A program made the translations under genes and the position numbers. Shown here piece by piece: positions 8,783 through 19,077 of a stretch of 64,000 nt of DNA. The stretch comes from DASYQD01 sp036005845 (lineage in GTDB: Bacteria; Acidobacteriota; Thermoanaerobaculia; Multivoradales; JAIOJS01). The stretch covers positions 62,001 to 126,000 of the forward strand of contig DASYQD010000127.1 in assembly GCA_036005845.1 (NCBI GenBank). The letters run 5' to 3'. Every line of letters begins with the position of its first letter. Position 1 is the first letter of the stretch. The notes below the pieces were generated by a model that was given only the letters and a program-made list of their open reading frames with translations, ran no database searches and was not told the DNA's origin.

Positions 8783-9991
8783 ATGCTCGACGTGTCCACC
8801 AGCGCCGCGCCCGCTGCGACGAGCGGCGTCGACTTCGCGCTCACCACCGAGCAGCGCGCCATCGAGGAGACGGCGCGCGAGTTCGCGCGGCGCGAGATCG
8901 ATCCCATCGTCGACGAGATCGACGAGGCGCAGCGCTTCCCGTACGAGGTGATGAAGAAGGCGGGGGAGCTGGGCTTCCTCGGCGTCATCTTCCCGGAGGA
9001 GTGGGGCGGCGCCGGGCTCGGCTACGTCGAGTACGTGCTGGTGATCACCGAGCTGTCGGCCGTCGACCCGTCCGTCGGCATCAGCGTCGCGGCGCACAAC
9101 TCGCTGTGCAGCAACCACATCTACAAGTTCGGCAACGACGAACAACGCGAGCGCTGGCTCAAGCCGCTCGCCGCGGGCAAGAAGATCGGCGCCTGGAGCC
9201 TCACCGAGCCCAACGCCGGCTCCGACGCCGGCGGCACGCGCACGCGCGCCGAGAAGGTCGACGGCGGCTGGGTGCTCAACGGCGCCAAGACCTTCACCAC
9301 CCACGGCTCGGTGGGCGACGTCTGCGTCGTCTTCGCGGTCACCGAGCGCGAGGCGCCGAAGGGGCACAACCTCTCGGCCTTCGCCATCGACAAGGGCACG
9401 CCCGGCTTCCGGCCCGGCAAGAAGGAGAACAAGCTCGGCATCCGCGCCTCCGACACCGCCGAGGTGGTGATGGAGGACTGCTTCGTGCCCGACGAGAATC
9501 TGCTCGGCGAGCGCGGCGAGGGCTTCAAGCAGGCGATGGTGGTGCTCGACGGCGGCCGCATCTCGATCGCCGCGCTCGGCCTCGGCACCGCGGTGGGCGC
9601 CTTCCGCACCGCCACCGCCTACGCCAAGCAGCGCGAGCAGTTCGGCAAGCCGATCGCCGACTTCCAGGCCATCCAGTTCCACCTCGCCGAGATGGCGACG
9701 AAGATCGCCGCCGCCGAGGCGCTGACGATGGCGGCGGCCGAGGCGATGGACCGCGGGCTGCCGGTGACGCTGGTCGCCTCGCAGGCCAAGCTCGCCACCG
9801 GCGAGGCCGCGGTGTTCTGCAGCGAGCGCGGCGTGCAGATCCACGGCGGCTACGGTTTCGTCAAGGACTACCGCGCCGAGAAGTTCTACCGCGACGCCAA
9901 GATCTGCACCATCGGCGAGGGCACCAGCGAGGTGCAGCGGATGGTGATCGCGCGCCAGCTGATGAAGAAGGGGACGAGGCCGCGGCGGTGA
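8783..9991 (+). CDS. Acyl-CoA dehydrogenase
   Basis: 402 residues from ATG 8783, chosen because GGAGG lies seven bases upstream; the frame is open further upstream without a better start. An FAD enzyme forming trans-2-enoyl-CoA and passing electrons to ETF. Signature WSLTEPNAGSDAGG (flavin/substrate region) and the C-terminal FYRDAKICTIGEGTSE with the catalytic-base Glu as in short-chain acyl-CoA dehydrogenases; the IHGGYGF motif is intact. The closest style is butyryl/isovaleryl-type enzymes, but chain length cannot be set. The stop overlaps the GTG of methylmalonyl-CoA epimerase, linking it to branched-chain or propionate-type CoA metabolism. Confidence 0.93.
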   Translation: MLDVSTSAAPAATSGVDFALTTEQRAIEETAREFARREIDPIVDEIDEAQRFPYEVMKKAGELGFLGVIFPEEWGGAGLGYVEYVLVITELSAVDPSVGISVAAHNSLCSNHIYKFGNDEQRERWLKPLAAGKKIGAWSLTEPNAGSDAGGTRTRAEKVDGGWVLNGAKTFTTHGSVGDVCVVFAVTEREAPKGHNLSAFAIDKGTPGFRPGKKENKLGIRASDTAEVVMEDCFVPDENLLGERGEGFKQAMVVLDGGRISIAALGLGTAVGAFRTATAYAKQREQFGKPIADFQAIQFHLAEMATKIAAAEALTMAAAEAMDRGLPVTLVASQAKLATGEAAVFCSERGVQIHGGYGFVKDYRAEKFYRDAKICTIGEGTSEVQRMVIARQLMKKGTRPRR

Positions 9992-10410
9992 TCGGCGGCG
10001 TTGCTCACATCGGCATCGCGGTGCGGTCGATCGAGGAGGCGCGCGGGTTCTGGGAGGCGCTGGGGCTGCGCGTCGACCACGTCGAGGAGGTGCCGCACGA
10101 AGGCGTGCGGGTGGCGATGATCCCCTGCGGTGAGAGCCGCATCGAGCTGCTCGAGCCGACGCGCGACGACTCTCCGATCGCCGTCTTCCTCGCCAAGCGC
10201 GGGCCGGGGATCCATCACCTCTGCCTGGCGAGCGACGACGTCGCCGGCGACGACCGGCGGCTTCGCGGGGCCGGCATGCAGCTGCTGCGCGAGACGCCCA
10301 CGGCCGGCGCCGGCGGCTCACGCGTGCAGTTCGTGCATCCGAAGAGCGCCGGCGGCGTGCTGGTCGAGCTGGCGGAGGAGCCCGCTACCGCTCCGCACGA
10401 GGCGCCATGA
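9988..10410 (+). CDS. mce: Methylmalonyl-CoA epimerase
   Basis: 140 residues. GTG 9988 overlaps the acyl-CoA dehydrogenase stop (GTGA). A glyoxalase/VOC-fold metalloenzyme interconverting (S)- and (R)-methylmalonyl-CoA. Metal ligands expected in this family are visible: His in VAHIGIAV, His in GIHHLCL and the terminal Glu in GVLVELAEE. The HPKSAGGVL block is typical of the family. Together with the preceding dehydrogenase it suggests a propionyl/methylmalonyl-CoA pathway; no mutase subunit is in the window. Confidence 0.92.
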   Translation: MIGGVAHIGIAVRSIEEARGFWEALGLRVDHVEEVPHEGVRVAMIPCGESRIELLEPTRDDSPIAVFLAKRGPGIHHLCLASDDVAGDDRRLRGAGMQLLRETPTAGAGGSRVQFVHPKSAGGVLVELAEEPATAPHEAP

Positions 10411-10751
10411 ACCCCGATTCCCTCGTCATCGTCCACCTCGTACAGCCGACCGAGAAGCTGTGGGGCGTGCTGCTGCGGCTGGCGCCGGAAGGCATCACCG
10501 TGCGCGCCATCAACGTCTCGTCGTTCGACGACTGGGCGCGCGCGGTGGCGCGGCGCGAGACCTCGCTCGACCTGGTGACGATGTTCGTGCCGCTCTTTCG
10601 CGTCGAGCGCATGTTCCTCGACGAGCAGGTGGGCGAGGTGGAGAGCTATGGCCAGCGCTTCGCGCGTCTCGCCGGCGTGACGGTGGAGAGCCACCTCGGG
10701 CTCGACGGCGGCGACGGCGCTGCGCGCGGCGAGTCCGGGCTGGTCTCCTGA
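10407..10751 (+). CDS. Hypothetical protein downstream of methylmalonyl-CoA epimerase
   Basis: 114 residues; ATG overlaps the epimerase stop (ATGA), so translational coupling is likely. No signal peptide or membrane segment. The core reads IVHLVQPTEKLWGVLLRLAP...ITVRAINVSSFDDWAR, an alpha/beta pattern without a recognised motif. The last ~20 residues are low-complexity Gly/Ala/Asp. Probably a lineage-specific helper of the preceding genes; function not assignable. Confidence 0.75.
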   Translation: MNPDSLVIVHLVQPTEKLWGVLLRLAPEGITVRAINVSSFDDWARAVARRETSLDLVTMFVPLFRVERMFLDEQVGEVESYGQRFARLAGVTVESHLGLDGGDGAARGESGLVS

Positions 10752-10752
10752 G

Positions 10753-11667
10753 GTGGGCGGCGAGGCCAGCGACCGCGGCGCCGGCGGGGCGGCGGGGCCG
10801 AGCGTTCCCGCCGGCCCGATCCTGATCCTCGGCTGCGGCGTCGTCGGCGCGTCGGCGGCCGCCGGCTGGAGCGCCGCCGGTCACGAGGTGTGGGGCCACG
10901 ACCGCCGCGACCTGGCGCCGCTCGTCGAGAAGGGCTGGATCGCTCGGCAGGTGCCGGCCGGGAGCCTGGATGAGGCGATCGCCGCCGCGGCCGTGGTGCT
11001 GCTCGCGCTGCCGGTCGGCGGGATCCTCGCCGCGCTGCGCCGGCTGCCGTTCCGCGCCGGGCACTTGGTCACCGACGTCGGCAGCGTCAAGGCGCCGGTG
11101 ATGGCGGCCGCCGCCGCGCTGCCGGCGGGCGTCGACTTCGTCGGCGGCCATCCCATCGCGGGCAGCGAGGAGAGCGGCCACGAGGCGGCGCGCGCCGACC
11201 TCTTCGCGGGAGCGACTTGGGCGCTGGTGAGCTCACGTGATGAGCACCGCGGCGACGCACGGAGCAGCGACGATCACCGTGGCATCGAGCACGACGGCGC
11301 CCTCGCGCGGGTCGCCGCGCTCGTGGGTGAGCTCGGCGCCGTGCCGCTACCCTGCGACGCCGCGGAGCACGACCGCGTCGTAGCGCTCACCTCGCATTTG
11401 CCGCAGCTCCTCGCCACTGCGCTCGCCGCCGAGCTCGAGATGCGCGACGAGCCTCTCGCCGCGGCGCTCCTCGGCGCCGGCGGCCGCGCCTTCCTACGCC
11501 TCGCCGGCAGCTCCTTCGACGTCTGGCGCGACGTCATCGACGCCAATCGCGGCGAGCTCGAACGCGCCCTCGCCGCCGTCGCCGCCCGTGCCGGCCAGCC
11601 GGTCGCCGCGCTGGCGGAAGAGTTCGCCCTCGCCCGCGCCTTCGCGACGCGGCTCAGGAACAGCTAG
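10753..11667 (+). CDS. tyrA: Prephenate dehydrogenase
   Basis: 304 residues, GTG start one base after the preceding stop. Converts prephenate to 4-hydroxyphenylpyruvate with NAD(P)+ for tyrosine synthesis. The Rossmann motif ILGCGVVGAS is near residue 26, and the family signature GGHPIAGSEESG follows, with the catalytic His in the HPIAGS motif. VTDVGSVK is also typical. The N-terminal ~20 residues are Gly/Ala-rich and may not be structured. Other aromatic genes are not adjacent; aroA lies at 61.7 kb. Confidence 0.9.
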   Translation: MGGEASDRGAGGAAGPSVPAGPILILGCGVVGASAAAGWSAAGHEVWGHDRRDLAPLVEKGWIARQVPAGSLDEAIAAAAVVLLALPVGGILAALRRLPFRAGHLVTDVGSVKAPVMAAAAALPAGVDFVGGHPIAGSEESGHEAARADLFAGATWALVSSRDEHRGDARSSDDHRGIEHDGALARVAALVGELGAVPLPCDAAEHDRVVALTSHLPQLLATALAAELEMRDEPLAAALLGAGGRAFLRLAGSSFDVWRDVIDANRGELERALAAVAARAGQPVAALAEEFALARAFATRLRNS

Positions 11668-11670
11668 CTT

Positions 11671-12501
11671 CTAAAACTCGACGTACTTGAGATAGAACGC
11701 CGTCAGGTCGAGCTGCTTGCTCACCAGCTCTCGCGCGCGCTCCGGCGTGACGAGGAACTGGCCGGCGCGCTGGCGGTGGTCGGTGGCGAGGAAGAGCTCG
11801 AAGGCGTCGACCGCGTGCGGCTGCTTGGCGTCGAGGTCGAGCAGCGCCTGCGCGGCGCCGGCGATGGCCTGGAAGACGGCGCCCTCGGAGTTGGCGGTCA
11901 CCTCGAGCAGCAGGCGGCCCGGCTGCGAGCCCTCGTAGATGCCGACGTTGTTGATGCCGTGGCTGCGCAGCAGCTCGCCGACCGTGGTGGCGAGCTGCAT
12001 GCGCGCCGCCTGCGTGCGCGGCGCGCGCAGGAAGTCGACGTTGCCGGCGGGCGTGCGGATGAGGCCGCCCTTCGGCGCCTCGGCCGCGGCCGCGTTGCTG
12101 GTGGGGAAGGGAGCGTTCGCCGGCCGCTGCGGCGGCTTCGGCGGCAGCGACTGGTTGCGCCGCTGCGCCGCGAGCTCGCCGAGCGTGGGCTGCTGGGGCC
12201 CGGCGGTGGGCACGGACGCCGGCGCCGGGCCGCGCAGCACCGTCGCCGAGCCGAAGTCGCTGGCGTTCGCCGACTGCGTGCGCGCGACGTCGATCTGCGC
12301 CAGCGGCAGCGTCGTCTGCGAGCCGCTCGGCAGGATGATCTCCGCGGTGGCGCCCCGCACCGTGTATTTCTCGCGCGCCTCGATGCTGCTGCCGTCCTTG
12401 AGGTAGATCAAGTAGGCGTGCAACGGTCCGGCGGCGAGCAGCAGGAGGCCGCCGAGGGCGAGGCGGGTGAGCCACGCGAAAGGAAAGTCGGTGCGGCGCA
12501 T
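11671..12501 (-). CDS. Secreted hypothetical protein with N-terminal KDG-type beta domain
   Basis: 276 residues. A signal peptide (about 29 residues, LALGGLLLLAAGPLHA) is followed by YLIYLKDGSSIEARE, a short beta domain frequent in acidobacterial secreted proteins that ends with a PLAQIDV strand. A proline/glutamine-rich linker (about 90-150) separates it from a C-terminal alpha/beta region with LLRSHGINNVGIYEGS. ATG 12501 has GAGGAG upstream. Convergent with tyrA. Exact function unknown; likely periplasmic or outer membrane. Confidence 0.78.
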   Translation of the reverse strand: MRRTDFPFAWLTRLALGGLLLLAAGPLHAYLIYLKDGSSIEAREKYTVRGATAEIILPSGSQTTLPLAQIDVARTQSANASDFGSATVLRGPAPASVPTAGPQQPTLGELAAQRRNQSLPPKPPQRPANAPFPTSNAAAAEAPKGGLIRTPAGNVDFLRAPRTQAARMQLATTVGELLRSHGINNVGIYEGSQPGRLLLEVTANSEGAVFQAIAGAAQALLDLDAKQPHAVDAFELFLATDHRQRAGQFLVTPERARELVSKQLDLTAFYLKYVEF

Positions 12502-12555
12502 GCGGGCGGCTCCTCGGGCGAGTCCATATCATAGCGGAGTGAGGTCATCGAGCCG

Positions 12556-13788
12556 GTGAGGCTGTCGCCCCGCTCGCGGCTGCCGCTGGCGTTCGTGCTC
12601 GCCTGGCGCTACCTGCGCGGCCGGCGCTCGCGGCTGCTGCAGCGCACGGCGCTCGCGGCGCTGCTGTCGATCGCGCTCGGCGTCATGGCGATGGTGATCG
12701 CCATGGCGCTGATGACCGGCTATCGCGAGGACCTGCAACGCAAGCTGATCCAGGGCAACGCGGCGGTGCTCGCCTATCCGCTCGGGCCGCCAGGGAGGGC
12801 GCCGCGCGAAGAGCTGGCACAGCGGCTCGGCAAGATCCCCGGCGTAACCGCGGTCGGGAAGGTCGCCTACGGCCAGGGCACGCTGCTTTCGGCGGGTCGC
12901 CCCGAAGGCGAGGCGGTGACGCTGCGCGGCGTGGCGCCGGGACGCGATGCGCTCGCCGGCAGCGAGCCGCCGCTGCTGCCCGGTGCCGACGGCGTGCCGG
13001 GCGCGGTGCTCGGCAGCGAGCTCGCGCGCCACCTGGAGGCGAAGCGCGGGGACCTCGTGCGCCTGGTGGCGCTCGGTTACGGCGCCGGCCGGCCGACGTT
13101 CCGCTACCAGAGCCTGCGCGTCGCCGGCACCTTCCGCACCGGCTTCGCCGAGTTCGACCGCAACTGGATCGTGCTCGATCGCCCGCTCGTCGAGCGCCTG
13201 ACCGGCGGCCGCGGCGGCGCGACGCTGTTCGAGATCGCGGTCAGCGAGCCGCGCGACGCGCCGGCGATCGGCAAGCAGGTGGAGCGCGTGCTCGGCGCCG
13301 ACTACCTGGTCACCGACTGGCAGAAGCTCAACCGCGAGCTGTTCGCGGCGCTGCGGCTGCAGCAGCTCCTGCTCTTCTTCCTGCTCGGCTTGATCGTGCT
13401 CGTGTCCACCTTCAACGTCGCCTCGACCCTGATGGTGCTGGTGCGCGAACGGCTGCGCGACGTCGGCGTGCTGGCGGCGCTCGGCCTGTCGCGGCGCAAG
13501 CTGGCGGCGGTGTTCGTGGCGTACGGCGGCGCGCTCGGCCTCGTCGGCACCCTCCTCGGCATCAGTCTTGGCAGCGCCATCGCCTGGCTCTGCGACCGCT
13601 TCGAGCTCATCCGCTTCGACCCCGAGGTGGCGGCGATCTACTTCGTCAGCGCCGTGCCGTTTCACGTTCAGGCCTCGGACGTCCTGGCGGTGACCGGCTT
13701 CTCGGTCGTCTTCACGCTGCTCTCGTGCCTGCTGCCGACAGTGCGCGTCGTCCGCGTCACCTCCGCCGACGCGCTGCGCTACGAGTGA
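12556..13788 (+). CDS. ABC transporter permease, LolC/LolE-like
   Basis: 410 residues, GTG start. Membrane topology is one N-terminal helix (LSIALGVMAMVIAMALM), a large periplasmic domain (about 60-260), then three C-terminal helices of the FtsX/MacB fold. The motif VRERLRDVGVLAALGLSRRK before helix 3 is the cytoplasmic coupling segment of the LolC/E group, which extracts lipoproteins from the inner membrane. No LolD ATPase is adjacent, so the partner must be encoded elsewhere. It could serve another MacB-type export role. Confidence 0.85.
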   Translation: MRLSPRSRLPLAFVLAWRYLRGRRSRLLQRTALAALLSIALGVMAMVIAMALMTGYREDLQRKLIQGNAAVLAYPLGPPGRAPREELAQRLGKIPGVTAVGKVAYGQGTLLSAGRPEGEAVTLRGVAPGRDALAGSEPPLLPGADGVPGAVLGSELARHLEAKRGDLVRLVALGYGAGRPTFRYQSLRVAGTFRTGFAEFDRNWIVLDRPLVERLTGGRGGATLFEIAVSEPRDAPAIGKQVERVLGADYLVTDWQKLNRELFAALRLQQLLLFFLLGLIVLVSTFNVASTLMVLVRERLRDVGVLAALGLSRRKLAAVFVAYGGALGLVGTLLGISLGSAIAWLCDRFELIRFDPEVAAIYFVSAVPFHVQASDVLAVTGFSVVFTLLSCLLPTVRVVRVTSADALRYE

Positions 13789-13821
13789 GCCTGATAGTCC
13801 GGAAGCGCGATAATCCGGGCG

Positions 13822-15993
13822 ATGCCGCCCATTGTCGGACTCCCGGAACGCCTGCAGCGCGCGCTGGGTCAGCCCGGGCGGCGCGTGCGGGTGTGGGCGC
13901 GGCGGCTGCGGCGCTGGTACGTCGCCGCCGAGGTCACGCTGGCGCGGCGCTTCGGGCTGTCGACGCAGGAGGACCGCCGCTTCTTCCTGCTCATTCCGGC
14001 GGTGGGTGTCTTCGGCGGCGTCTTCGCCATCGCGGTCAGCTACCTGCTCGACGGCACGCGCGCGCTCCTGTGGGGGGGTGCGGGCTCGTTCCTCGTCCTC
14101 GGCCAGACGGCGCCGCTGTGGCGCGTGCTCGCGGCGCCGACCATCGGCGGGCTGCTCGTCGGCCTGCTCGTCTGGTGGAACAAGCAGCCGGTGTCGGGGC
14201 AGGGCACGGCGCTGCTCATCGAGTCGGTGGTGTTGCGGCAAGGGGCGGTGCCGCCACGGCCGGTGCTGGTCTCCACGCTCGCCTCGATCTTCACCGTCGG
14301 CAGCGGCGGCTCGCTGGGCAAGGAAGGGCCGATGGTGCGGCTCGACGCCATGCTCGCTTCCTGGCTGGGGCAGAAGCTGGGGCTCGGCGCGCACCGCACG
14401 AAGATCCTCCTCGGCTGCGGCGCCGCCGCCGGCATGGCGGCGACCTACAACGTGCCGGTCGGCGGTGCGCTGTTCGCGATGGAGGTGATCCTCGGCAACT
14501 TCGCGCTCGAGATCTTCGGCCCCATCGTCGCCGCGTCGGTGATCGCCACCGTCATCGCCCGCGCGGTGCTCGGCGACGTGCCGCTCTACGCCGCTCCGGG
14601 CTACGAGCTGCAGAACGTCGGCGAGCTCATCCCCTACCTCGGGCTCGGCATCGTCGGCGCCTTCGCGTCGGTGGCGTTCGTGTTCGGTGTGCGCGGCGGA
14701 CGCGAGCTGTTCGACCGCATCACCTTCCTCCCGAATTGGCTGCGGCCGGCGATCGGGTTGTTCCTGGTGGGCGCCATCGCGGTGTGGTTCCCGCACGTGC
14801 TCGGCAACGGCTTCGAGGGGATCACGCAGGCGCTCTCCGGCCAACTGCCGCTGCTCTGGCTGCTGCTCCTGCCGCTGGCGAAGATCGTGGCGTCGGGCTT
14901 GACCTCAGGCAGCGGCGGCGCCGGCGGGATGTTCACGCCGTCGCTCTTCGTCGGCGCCATGGTGGGCGGCGCCTACGGCGTCTTCACGCACGCGCTGTGG
15001 CCGTTCGCCACCTCGCCGTACGGCGCCTACGCGGCGGTGGGCATGGCGGCGATCGCCGCGGGCACCAGCCACGCGCCGATCTCCGCGATCCTCATCCTCT
15101 TCGAGCTCACCGGCAACTACCAGCTCATCCTGCCGCTGATGGTCGCCTCGATCACCTCGAGCTTCCTGTCGCGCGCCCTCTACCGCTACTCGGTGGAGGA
15201 GGAGTCGCTGCGCCGCCGCGGCATCGACGTCTCCTTCCGCATGGAGGAGGCGGCGCTCGCCGGCGTCGAGGTGAAGAGCCTGCTGCGCCAGGACCCCGAG
15301 GTGCTGAGCCCGGGCGAGAGCTACGCCACGGTGGTCGACCGCTTCCTGCGCAGCCACCGGCAGCGGCTGTTCGTCGTCGACGAGCAGGGGCGGCTCGAGG
15401 GCGCTGTGTCGCTGCACGACATCAAGCACCTTTTGCAGGAGCCGAGCGCGGTGAGCGCGGTGGTGGCGCACGACCTCGCGGTGCCGGTGGATCGCGTGCT
15501 CTTCCCCGACACGCGCCTCCACCGCGTCACCGAGGCGTTCGCGCAGAGCGACTTCGAGCGGCTGCCGGTGGTCGAGCGCGACACGCGGCGGTTCCTCGGC
15601 GTGCTAGCGAAGAAGGACCTGCTGGCGATCTACTCGCAGGAGGTGCTGGGACGGCCGGCGATGCTGGCGACGTTCGTCTCGACCAGCACCGCGGGCAGCA
15701 AGGACTACGTCGAGCTGCCGCCCGACTTCGCGCTGCGGCTGGTGCCGGTGCCGCCGTCGCTACATGGGCGCACGCTCGCCGAAGCGCACCTGCCGCAGCG
15801 CTTCGGCGTGCGCGTCATCGAGATGAAGCGCCTGCGTGCCGGGGCGCCGCCGCAGCGGCTGATGGCCGCCGCTGACACGCGCCTGCAGAAGGGCGACGAG
15901 CTGATCGTCATCGGGCCGACGGCCGCGATCGAGCGGCTCGAGCGCGGCGAGCTCGGCGTCGACGAGGCGCTGGCGCACGCGGAGATCGACTGA
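13822..15993 (+). CDS. ClC-family chloride channel/antiporter with CBS pair and TrkA-C domain
   Basis: 723 residues. Residues about 1-430 form the ClC membrane domain with the selectivity motifs GSGGSLGKEGP (the gating Glu is present) and GSGGAGGMFTPSLF. Two CBS domains (about 450-610) follow, then a TrkA-C domain at the end (LQKGDELIVIGP), which usually binds nucleotide or another small ligand. The gating Glu allows either H+/Cl- exchange or gated channel function. ATG at 13822 is weakly preceded by a purine run. Stand-alone gene. Confidence 0.92.
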   Translation: MPPIVGLPERLQRALGQPGRRVRVWARRLRRWYVAAEVTLARRFGLSTQEDRRFFLLIPAVGVFGGVFAIAVSYLLDGTRALLWGGAGSFLVLGQTAPLWRVLAAPTIGGLLVGLLVWWNKQPVSGQGTALLIESVVLRQGAVPPRPVLVSTLASIFTVGSGGSLGKEGPMVRLDAMLASWLGQKLGLGAHRTKILLGCGAAAGMAATYNVPVGGALFAMEVILGNFALEIFGPIVAASVIATVIARAVLGDVPLYAAPGYELQNVGELIPYLGLGIVGAFASVAFVFGVRGGRELFDRITFLPNWLRPAIGLFLVGAIAVWFPHVLGNGFEGITQALSGQLPLLWLLLLPLAKIVASGLTSGSGGAGGMFTPSLFVGAMVGGAYGVFTHALWPFATSPYGAYAAVGMAAIAAGTSHAPISAILILFELTGNYQLILPLMVASITSSFLSRALYRYSVEEESLRRRGIDVSFRMEEAALAGVEVKSLLRQDPEVLSPGESYATVVDRFLRSHRQRLFVVDEQGRLEGAVSLHDIKHLLQEPSAVSAVVAHDLAVPVDRVLFPDTRLHRVTEAFAQSDFERLPVVERDTRRFLGVLAKKDLLAIYSQEVLGRPAMLATFVSTSTAGSKDYVELPPDFALRLVPVPPSLHGRTLAEAHLPQRFGVRVIEMKRLRAGAPPQRLMAAADTRLQKGDELIVIGPTAAIERLERGELGVDEALAHAEID

Positions 15994-16006
15994 AGGGCGG
16001 GATAGA

Positions 16007-17272
16007 TTGACGAGCGAAGGCAACGAGGCGCTTCGCGAGGCACAGTTCCCCGGCGAACGCCTGCGCGATGCGGCGGAGCTGGCGGAGCTGGCGACGCACC
16101 CCGGCCTCTGCGCCACCTGCGTGCACCTGCGGCTCCTGCGCTCGCCACGCAGCACCTTCGCGCGCTGCGCCAAGGCGGAGCGCGACCCGGCATTCCCGCG
16201 CTATCCGCGGCTGCCGGTCGTGGCCTGCAGCGGCCACCGGCCGGCACCGCGCGAGGAGGCGCCGAGCCCGCCGCGCCTGGCGGACGTGGCTGTCGCGGCC
16301 GTGGCGCCCGCAGCGGTGGTGTTCCACATCACCAACGGCGACTCTGTGCTCGCCGGCTTCCGCGCCGGCAACATCGGCGGCGAGCAGCTCGCCTGGCGCG
16401 ACGTGCTGCACGACGGGCCGGTGCCGATGACGGCGACGCTCGAGGAGCTGTCGGAGATTCGCGCGCGGGCGCTCGCCGCCTTCGGCTGGGGCGCCTACGC
16501 CGAGCTGCGTGCGGCGTTCGCGCGGCGCGACGCGGCGCTCGCACGTCGCGGCGAGCACCAGGAGGTCGTGCTCTGGTTCGAGCACGACCTCTACGACCAG
16601 CTCCAGCTCCTGCAGCTCCTCGACTGGTTCGCCCAGCACGGCACCGGCGGCGCGCGGCTGAGTCTGATCGAGATCGGCAGCTTCCCCGGCGTGGTGCCCT
16701 TCCACGGGCTCGGCCAGCTCGAAGGCGCCCAGTTGCGCGAGCTCCTGCCGCGGAGACAACCGGTGACGATGCGGCAGTTGCGGACCGCCGCGGCGGCGTG
16801 GCGCGACTTCCGCGCCGCGGAACCGCAGGCGCTTGCCGCGCGCGCGAAGGCGCCGCAGGACGAGCTGCCCTTCCTGGCGGCGGCCCTGCGTCGCTTCTGC
16901 GAGGAGTACCCATCGACCCGCGACGGCCTGGCGAGGAGCGAGCGGCAGGTGCTGGCCGCCGTGGCCACCGGCGCGAGCCGGCCGGCGGAGATCTACCTCA
17001 AGTGCTGGGCTGCCGAAGAATGCCCGTGGGGCGATGCCTCGATCTTCCTGCGGATCGAAGGGCTGGCCTCGGCGACCGTGCCCGCGCTGTCGCGGGGCGA
17101 GCACGGCTACGAGCTGACGCCGCTCGGCGAACGCCTGCTCGCCGGCGCCGCCGACTGGGTGCGCGAGAGCGGCGGCATCGACCGCTGGCTCGGCGGCGTT
17201 CATCTGCACGGAACAAGTGTGCGCTGGCGTTGGAACGCGGATGTGGCCGCCGTGGTCGCGGCGGACGAGTGA
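16007..17272 (+). CDS. Four-cysteine N-domain fused to DUF1835 protein
   Basis: 421 residues from a TTG at 16007, 13 bases after the ClC stop. Residues 1-85 contain CATCVHLRLLRSPRSTFARC and a PRLPVVACSG tail, the pattern of a small free-standing four-Cys protein common in Acidobacteriota and probably a zinc site. From about residue 105 the DUF1835 signature HITNGDSVLAGFRAG and LHDGPVP appears, followed by a helical C-terminal half. DUF1835 proteins are of unknown function. The apparent fusion could also be two genes joined by annotation, but no stop separates them. Confidence 0.75.
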   Translation: MTSEGNEALREAQFPGERLRDAAELAELATHPGLCATCVHLRLLRSPRSTFARCAKAERDPAFPRYPRLPVVACSGHRPAPREEAPSPPRLADVAVAAVAPAAVVFHITNGDSVLAGFRAGNIGGEQLAWRDVLHDGPVPMTATLEELSEIRARALAAFGWGAYAELRAAFARRDAALARRGEHQEVVLWFEHDLYDQLQLLQLLDWFAQHGTGGARLSLIEIGSFPGVVPFHGLGQLEGAQLRELLPRRQPVTMRQLRTAAAAWRDFRAAEPQALAARAKAPQDELPFLAAALRRFCEEYPSTRDGLARSERQVLAAVATGASRPAEIYLKCWAAEECPWGDASIFLRIEGLASATVPALSRGEHGYELTPLGERLLAGAADWVRESGGIDRWLGGVHLHGTSVRWRWNADVAAVVAADE

Positions 17273-17310
17273 GGCGAAACCTGTTCGCGTGATGTGTCAG
17301 CATCTGATGC

Positions 17311-17553
17311 GTGCGCACTCTTATCGATATCGCTGATGACGTCCTCCGTGCGGTGAAGGAGAGGGCACGCAGGGAGAAGCGCAGCGCCGGGGAAGTCCTT
17401 TCCGATCTCGCCCGACAAGCGTTGGTTCGCGGCTCGGCAGCGAGCGAGGTGGCCGAAGAAGAGAGCTTCTACGGCTTTCACCCGCTGCCGAGGCGTGGCC
17501 CAGCAGTGTCGAACGAGCTCATCGATCGGCTCCTCCGTGAAGAGCCCGACTGA
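17311..17553 (+). CDS. VapB-type antitoxin (orphaned)
   Basis: 80 residues, GTG start. The sequence RTLIDIADDVLRAVKERA is a ribbon-helix-helix-like DNA-binding start of VapB antitoxins, with a charged C-terminal tail that would wrap a PIN toxin (FHPLPRRGPAVSNELIDRLL). The stop overlaps the ATG of a toxin reading frame (TGATG), the standard TA arrangement, but that toxin frame ends after 14 codons, so the antitoxin is orphaned here. Confidence 0.82.
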   Translation: MRTLIDIADDVLRAVKERARREKRSAGEVLSDLARQALVRGSAASEVAEEESFYGFHPLPRRGPAVSNELIDRLLREEPD

Positions 17554-17597
17554 TGCGCGCGCTGCTCGACGTCGACGTCTTGCTCATGCTGCACTGA
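17553..17597 (+). pseudogene. Truncated PIN-domain toxin remnant (VapC)
   Basis: The ATG overlapping the antitoxin stop encodes MRALLDVDVLLMLH and then TGA. This matches the first strand of a PIN toxin (MRALLDVNVLLALL type, with the first catalytic Asp), but the remaining ~115 residues are missing, and no further PIN motifs appear in any frame before fumC starts at 17662. It is best read as a toxin deleted down to its first strand. Confidence 0.75.
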
Positions 17598-17661
17598 CCC
17601 TGCGCCTCGTCCGCGGAGTAGCGCTCGCGCTGCCATAGACTGACGCCAGGAGAGATCGACG

Positions 17662-19077
<1,416 letters not shown>

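Noticed and set aside
12529..14844. Long minus-strand frame opposite the permease and ClC genes
   Set aside because: Antisense of two clear membrane proteins; no signal, domain or ribosome site.
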